From contig JAJKFL010000039.1 of assembly GCA_021186555.1 (NCBI GenBank), positions 38,895,610-38,959,609 on the forward strand: 64,000 nt of DNA, read 5' to 3'. Positions within the stretch are counted from its first letter, which is position 1. The number at the start of each line of letters is the position of its first letter. Below are positions 61,801 to 64,000 of the stretch, piece after piece. This DNA is from Reticulitermes speratus (taxonomy: Eukaryota > Arthropoda > Insecta > Blattodea > Rhinotermitidae). The notes under the pieces were generated by a model that did no database searches, was not told where the DNA came from, and was given only the letters and a program-made list of their open reading frames with translations. The position numbers and the translations under genes were made by a program.

Positions 61801-63820
61801 GAAAATGTGAGAAATATAATTAAAACTGCCGATTTCACCCTGTGCAAAGGTATTTTGCTCAATACATACTATACTGAAAATGTTTCAAATAACATTTATA
61901 TACCTGAATCATAAATACTATCATGTGCCTATGCGCACATATTTATGCTCCACTTTATAGTACACTGCTTCACTGACATGGTGCGTTTACCTTTACTAGC
62001 TGTCTCATTGGTATAGGCTATTTCCTGAACAGCTGGTAATTAACAAGAGCTCCGTAACAATAACCACAAGATCCAATTCTAAACAGCCAGTTCAATCTAA
62101 TTCACATGTCAGTAACCTATTTTGATAAGATTCATTTTAACATTATCATCTTCATCAGAAGCTAGAACAATACACCCATCAGTGGCTGCAACATCAAGTT
62201 CTTGTCCCACCCTAATAATTAACAAAAAAAAATCCTCAGGGTAGAAGAAGACATCACTTTTACGCTGAAGATAAAGGCAGTATGTTCCACTAAAACGTTG
62301 ATGACTGTCTACCACACCACACAGTGTCACATTACAGAACAATGCAGTCTGTTTACCATAATAAACATTTAGCATCTCAAGCAACAAACATTTTCTGTAA
62401 CCATAACATTAACGATAACAGGTGATGAGTACAAACTGTGAAAGTCCCAACACTTCAATTTTCTAATTTTCTCTGTTCCCCCCCCCCCCCCCCCCCCAAA
62501 TGGGACCAAACATTCTCTTGAGCACAATGAACTTAAAAGACACTCACAGCATTGATCCCCGAGAGTTGTTGTGAGAGCTGCATCACCACTCCGATAATGA
62601 GAGGTGACCGCAGCGTGGGAGAGCAGATCAGCTGCAACATGGATATGGTAGCTTCTGCTTGTTGCGCCCTCTCCTCTGCCCTCATCTCTTCAATGTCCTC
62701 CTCCACCTGGTTTGATGCACGCAGTCTCCGTAACGCTGAAACACACACACGTCAACATTTACACCTGTCTGATGCAGAATGTGGAATGTGTAAATCAGAG
62801 GTCTCAAACACACACACGTCAACATTTACACCTGTCTGATGCATAATGTGGAATGTGTAAATCAGAGGTCTCAAACACACACACCAGGCAGATAATTTTT
62901 GAAGTCTAAGACAGGCTGTGCAACATTTTAAGTAATAAAGGGAGTAGCTCAGACTATATAGCATTTAAAGGAAGAATAAACAATGATCAATGAATTTGAA
63001 AGGACATGGAAGAAAGTGGGCACTGTCTAATTTGAGGTATTATTTCAGAATGCCTTGAGAAGCTCAGAAAAACTAGTCAGCGTGGGCAATACACTGGCGA
63101 AGACATGGAAGGGCTCCTTCTGAAGCATCACCACTTGAGCCACGATGACCAATGCAAAGCTAATGGACACCAGTAATAAGGCATTGTACTGAAACATAAA
63201 AACATTTACCCATAACTGTTTTATCATTAACAGTATGAGGCAAGATACTGTTCTGTACATGCATGACCTCCATTATTATACACTGAATTCAATTAATTCT
63301 TGTGCAATGTCCATCAAGGACTCAGACAAAACATAACTAACTAACTAACTAACTAACTCCATGGAGCACAGTCCTTCCTGAGAAACTACCAGGTCCTCAG
63401 CTAATCAATAAATTCCCCGCATTTTATGGAATCCGAAGGTTCATTACCGCATTCACAAGCGCCAGCCACCTGCCCCTATCCTGAGCCAGATCAATCAAGT
63501 CCATGCCTCCACATCCCACTTTTTGAAGATCCATTTTACTATTATCCTCCTATGTACGCCTAGGTGTTCCAAGGGGTCTCTTTCCATCAGGTTTCCCCAC
63601 CAAATCCCTTCATGCACCCCCCCTGTCCCCCATATGTGCCACATAGACAAAACACACACGCTGACAACAGACCTGATGTCAAACGTAAGTCACACTGCTC
63701 TGTGTCACTCACCTCTTCTGGCTTCCTCTTCCCACTGTTTGGTTATGAGCAAATAACGTGGGGACTCTGGGCACCAAGGCAGGAGCACAAGCTGCAGAAT
63801 GGGAGGGCACACTGCGAGAC
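43550..63820 (-). CDS. Glut1: Class I facilitated glucose transporter (Glut1/SLC2A1-like), C-terminal half
   Basis: A plasma-membrane sugar uniporter of the major facilitator superfamily. Exons on the minus strand are 63820..63713, 62735..62548, 60997..60785, 52775..52572, 52235..52096 and 43622..43550, with consistent phases and GT-AG borders (about 307 residues). Motifs in order are [12 protein letters not shown] (end of the N-half), a charged cytosolic loop ([18 protein letters not shown]), [12 protein letters not shown] in transmembrane segment 7, [17 protein letters not shown] and [21 protein letters not shown], and [12 protein letters not shown] after segment 12. QLS before GIN marks class I (GLUT1-4) carriers. 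N-terminal exons lie beyond the right edge. The last exon ([12 protein letters not shown], ending VESDQKH-stop) is the least certain. An alternative last exon is listed separately. Confidence 0.92.
44840..46510. repeat. 34-bp minisatellite, about 48 units
   Basis: The units follow 'tgttgagatatctctactgc' plus 'agggcacacagttg' (34 bases) without spacers. The central part (45230-45780) is the most uniform and the edges degrade. Variants alternate acacagttg, acacacttg and acacaattg in a patchy higher-order pattern. Every unit carries GATATC. It lies inside the last Glut1 intron. Confidence 0.95.
46735..46842 (-). repeat. Copy of the dispersed 'DRYQ' repeat
   Basis: The minus strand reads [19 protein letters not shown]. 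It starts right after the minisatellite region. Confidence 0.75.
47210..47470 (+). mobile_element. LINE 3' end remnant
   Basis: The plus strand reads [18 protein letters not shown], then [15 protein letters not shown], following the C-terminal order of the LINE family at 10215, 30355 and 63348. Frame changes are present. Confidence 0.65.
48028..48197. repeat. Palindromic copy of the dispersed 'DRYQ' repeat
   Basis: Left half 'ggattcaaattttcagggat gtgacaatgtgttgctgggt'. The right half inverts this as 'acccaacaacacagtgttac...gaatcctc'. Inner parts 'gggtcaagcagtgcaagaag' and 'ctggatagcttgaccc' also pair. Confidence 0.78.
48844..49210. repeat. 39-bp minisatellite, about 9 units
   Basis: The unit is 'tatgacactaacttctgaac' plus 'cactctctctgtatgcact' (39 bases). 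Because 39 is a multiple of 3, frames stay open across it and give [13 protein letters not shown] repeats on the plus strand, a by-product. The last two units are shortened. It lies in the last Glut1 intron. Confidence 0.95.
49320..49440. repeat. Copy of the dispersed 'DRYQ' repeat
   Basis: Contains 'tcttccaggatgtgatgtca', 'agcaacattttggaggaatc' and 'tgctgcctgcagcttcagag'. Confidence 0.7.
49495..49605. repeat. Well-kept half copy of the dispersed 'DRYQ' repeat
   Basis: It runs 'gaagattacagtcttctggg', 'acatgacaccatgttgattg', 'cgacatatcagaggcacttt' and 'ctgcctccatcttcagggta'. It is useful as a reference for the other copies. Confidence 0.75.
49654..50174. mobile_element. hAT-type MITE with 8-bp target-site duplication
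   Basis: The termini cagtggtatacaacctgggg and ...aaaggttcaataccactg are imperfect inverted repeats, as in hAT elements that begin CAGTGG. The 8-base string GGTTAGGC flanks it at 49646..49653 and 50175..50182. Subterminal 'gggtacgcg' blocks occur near both ends. The 521-bp interior is AT-rich and has no open frame. Confidence 0.92.
50660..50795. repeat. Copy of the dispersed 'DRYQ' repeat
   Basis: The minus strand reads [11 protein letters not shown]. The following half, 'gatggaggctgtatactcct ctgaaacggtgg', is the inverted partner. Confidence 0.72.
50865..51166. mobile_element. Foldback element C
   Basis: Arms 50865..50948 and 51083..51166 are near-perfect reverse complements (84 bases). At the inner edge of the right arm is ccctgaggatggctcattgg, then tgagccgaaacatgtcgggg, the motif shared with the other foldbacks. 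The spacer is about 134 bases. It lies in the last Glut1 intron. Confidence 0.9.
54357..54515. mobile_element. Foldback element D: near-perfect 159-bp palindrome
   Basis: The arms meet with essentially no spacer at about 54436 (ccatcctcaggatgg). Only a few mismatches interrupt about 79 base pairs (for example cttcttggg against cccgagaag). The centre carries cctcaggatggggacggagc, then cagttcccgaaacgttgta, the shared motif. No coding capacity. Confidence 0.92.
55786..55816. repeat. (CA)n microsatellite
   Basis: About 14 CA dinucleotides in a row. Confidence 0.92.
56411..57199 (+). mobile_element. Non-autonomous pogo/Tigger-like element with a fused transposase remnant
   Basis: The termini taccgtatattctcgaatct and ...agattcgagaatatacggta are perfect inverted repeats that include the TA duplication. 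Tandem 'cgaatctaatgcgca' blocks follow. From 56736 a frame reads [19 protein letters not shown], then [20 protein letters not shown], an N-terminal helix-turn-helix. Near 56890 the frame changes and an acidic tail ([17 protein letters not shown] to GESDE-stop) follows directly. The tail resembles the C-terminus of pogo-family transposases and the DDE catalytic core is missing, so the element is an internal-deletion derivative. It lies in a Glut1 intron. Confidence 0.88.
58485..58635. repeat. Palindromic copy of the dispersed 'DRYQ' repeat
   Basis: Left half 'gttctgggatgtgaagctgc...cagcatttcaaaggaacag' and right half 'ccttcaaaatgtaaggaaac...cagcatcacattccagaaga' are inverted about 58555. Confidence 0.78.
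59318..59475. repeat. Palindromic 'DRYQ'-type repeat carrying the foldback hairpin motif
   Basis: Left half 'tcttctgggatgttatgcag tgctgcttgg' with 'accgacatttcacgacaact'. The right half runs cccttgaagatgagaccgac, aggttgtcccataacgtcgg, taactac, and ends 'gcgtaacattacagaagagc'. The gaagatg...aacgtcgg pair links this repeat family to foldbacks A-E. Confidence 0.75.
59640..59870. repeat. Palindromic copy of the dispersed 'DRYQ' repeat
   Basis: Left half 'gtcttccgggatgtgatgct...ccccacattttaaggatcac' and right half 'attccttcaaaatgtcggca...cagcattacacctcagaaga' are inverted. The inner parts 'gggtcaagcagtggcaaaca' and 'ttggattgcttgact' also match the copy at 48028. Confidence 0.78.
61420..61592. mobile_element. 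173-bp MITE with TA duplication (pogo/Tigger-like)
   Basis: The left end cagtaaagcccctatttaat and right end attaaatcgggggtttactg are inverted repeats flanked by TA (61418-61419 and 61593-61594). The internal part, 'aaatccgggatttcactaaa', matches the older remnant at 18478. No coding capacity. Confidence 0.85.
62478..62498. repeat. Poly-C run
   Basis: About 20 consecutive C, 50 bases from the 3' border of the Glut1 exon 62735..62548. Confidence 0.9.
62739..62872. repeat. 67-bp tandem duplication at a Glut1 splice acceptor
   Basis: Two copies, each with 'acacacacgtcaacatttac', 'acctgtctgatgca' and 'gtgtaaatcagaggtctc', lie head to tail at an offset of 67 bases. One base differs (gcagaat against gcataat). 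The first copy abuts the acceptor of the exon that begins at 62735. Confidence 0.93.
63348..63600 (-). mobile_element. LINE 3' end with (TTAG)n tail
   Basis: The minus strand reads [18 protein letters not shown], then [23 protein letters not shown], then a short 3' part ending in a (GTTA)n microsatellite (actaactaactaac at about 63337-63357 on the plus strand). It is the best-kept 3' end of this LINE type in the window. It lies in the first intron visible of Glut1. Confidence 0.85.
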
Positions 63821-64000
63821 CTGAACACAAAGACACGCTTCACTACTGTTACTGCTACATTGAATAGCATGCAGAACTGACGTGATTACTTAGTTCCACA
63901 GTGCCGGCAAGACAGAAACAATTCAAGGGCATTTTATTTATTTATTTATTTTTGCATTTATTTAATGTTGAAGTACCAGCTGAAAAATGATTAAGAATGA

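Larger units (their letters stand above)
60998..62547. other. Glut1 intron with small MITE and repeats
   Basis: No exon was recognised. It contains the MITE at 61420, a 'DRYQ' repeat near 62265-62350 (minus strand [18 protein letters not shown]) and a poly-C run of about 20 at 62478-62498. Confidence 0.65.

Noticed and set aside
62109..62387. A transporter exon of Glut1 on the minus strand
   Set aside because: The peptide begins with [18 protein letters not shown], the phrase of the dispersed repeat, and the neighbouring exons splice together without it.

Overview
The window is nuclear DNA of an animal, most likely an insect. It has intron-rich genes with GT-AG junctions, long introns and intergenic spaces, no operons, and dense tRNA-derived SINEs, LINE 3' ends and short DNA-transposon derivatives. 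The repeat mix (a dispersed repeat whose minus strand reads like '[14 protein letters not shown]', LINE tails reading 'DRxRWxALVN') resembles what I know from cockroaches and termites. That taxonomic guess is inference.

Four genes can be read. (1) Minus strand, <1..3124: the 5' part of an MGAT4-type N-acetylglucosaminyltransferase, five exons, cut by the left edge. (2) Plus strand, 6608..16472: a complete six-exon dimethylarginine dimethylaminohydrolase (DDAH) of 269 residues. (3) Plus strand, 25426..36676: a Chk2/loki-like FHA-kinase with at least two exons broken by stops and frame changes, no visible glycine-rich-loop exon, and therefore probably a pseudogene or a badly called locus. (4) Minus strand, 43118..>63820: the C-terminal half of a class I glucose transporter (Glut1/SLC2A1-like), cut by the right edge, with two candidate alternative last exons. 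The genes show no obvious shared pathway (Golgi glycosylation, methylarginine clearance, DNA-damage kinase, sugar uptake).

The rest is repeats. Five long foldback elements (4.3-5.0, 14.1-14.6, 31.5-31.8, 50.9-51.2 and 54.4-54.5 kb) have unrelated arms but share one internal hairpin motif of the form CCTGAnGATG...CGAAACnnGT. Three SINEs keep target-site duplications and share one 3' tail. Others are a hAT-type MITE with an 8-bp duplication, four pogo/Tigger-like non-autonomous elements, a 34-bp minisatellite of about 1.6 kb and a 39-bp minisatellite in a Glut1 intron, and LINE remnants. The strangest stretch is about 26.2-27.2 kb, inside the kinase locus, where the plus strand is almost without cytosine.

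Exon boundaries were placed by hand from splice consensus, reading phase and protein similarity recalled from known families. No alignment or search was run.
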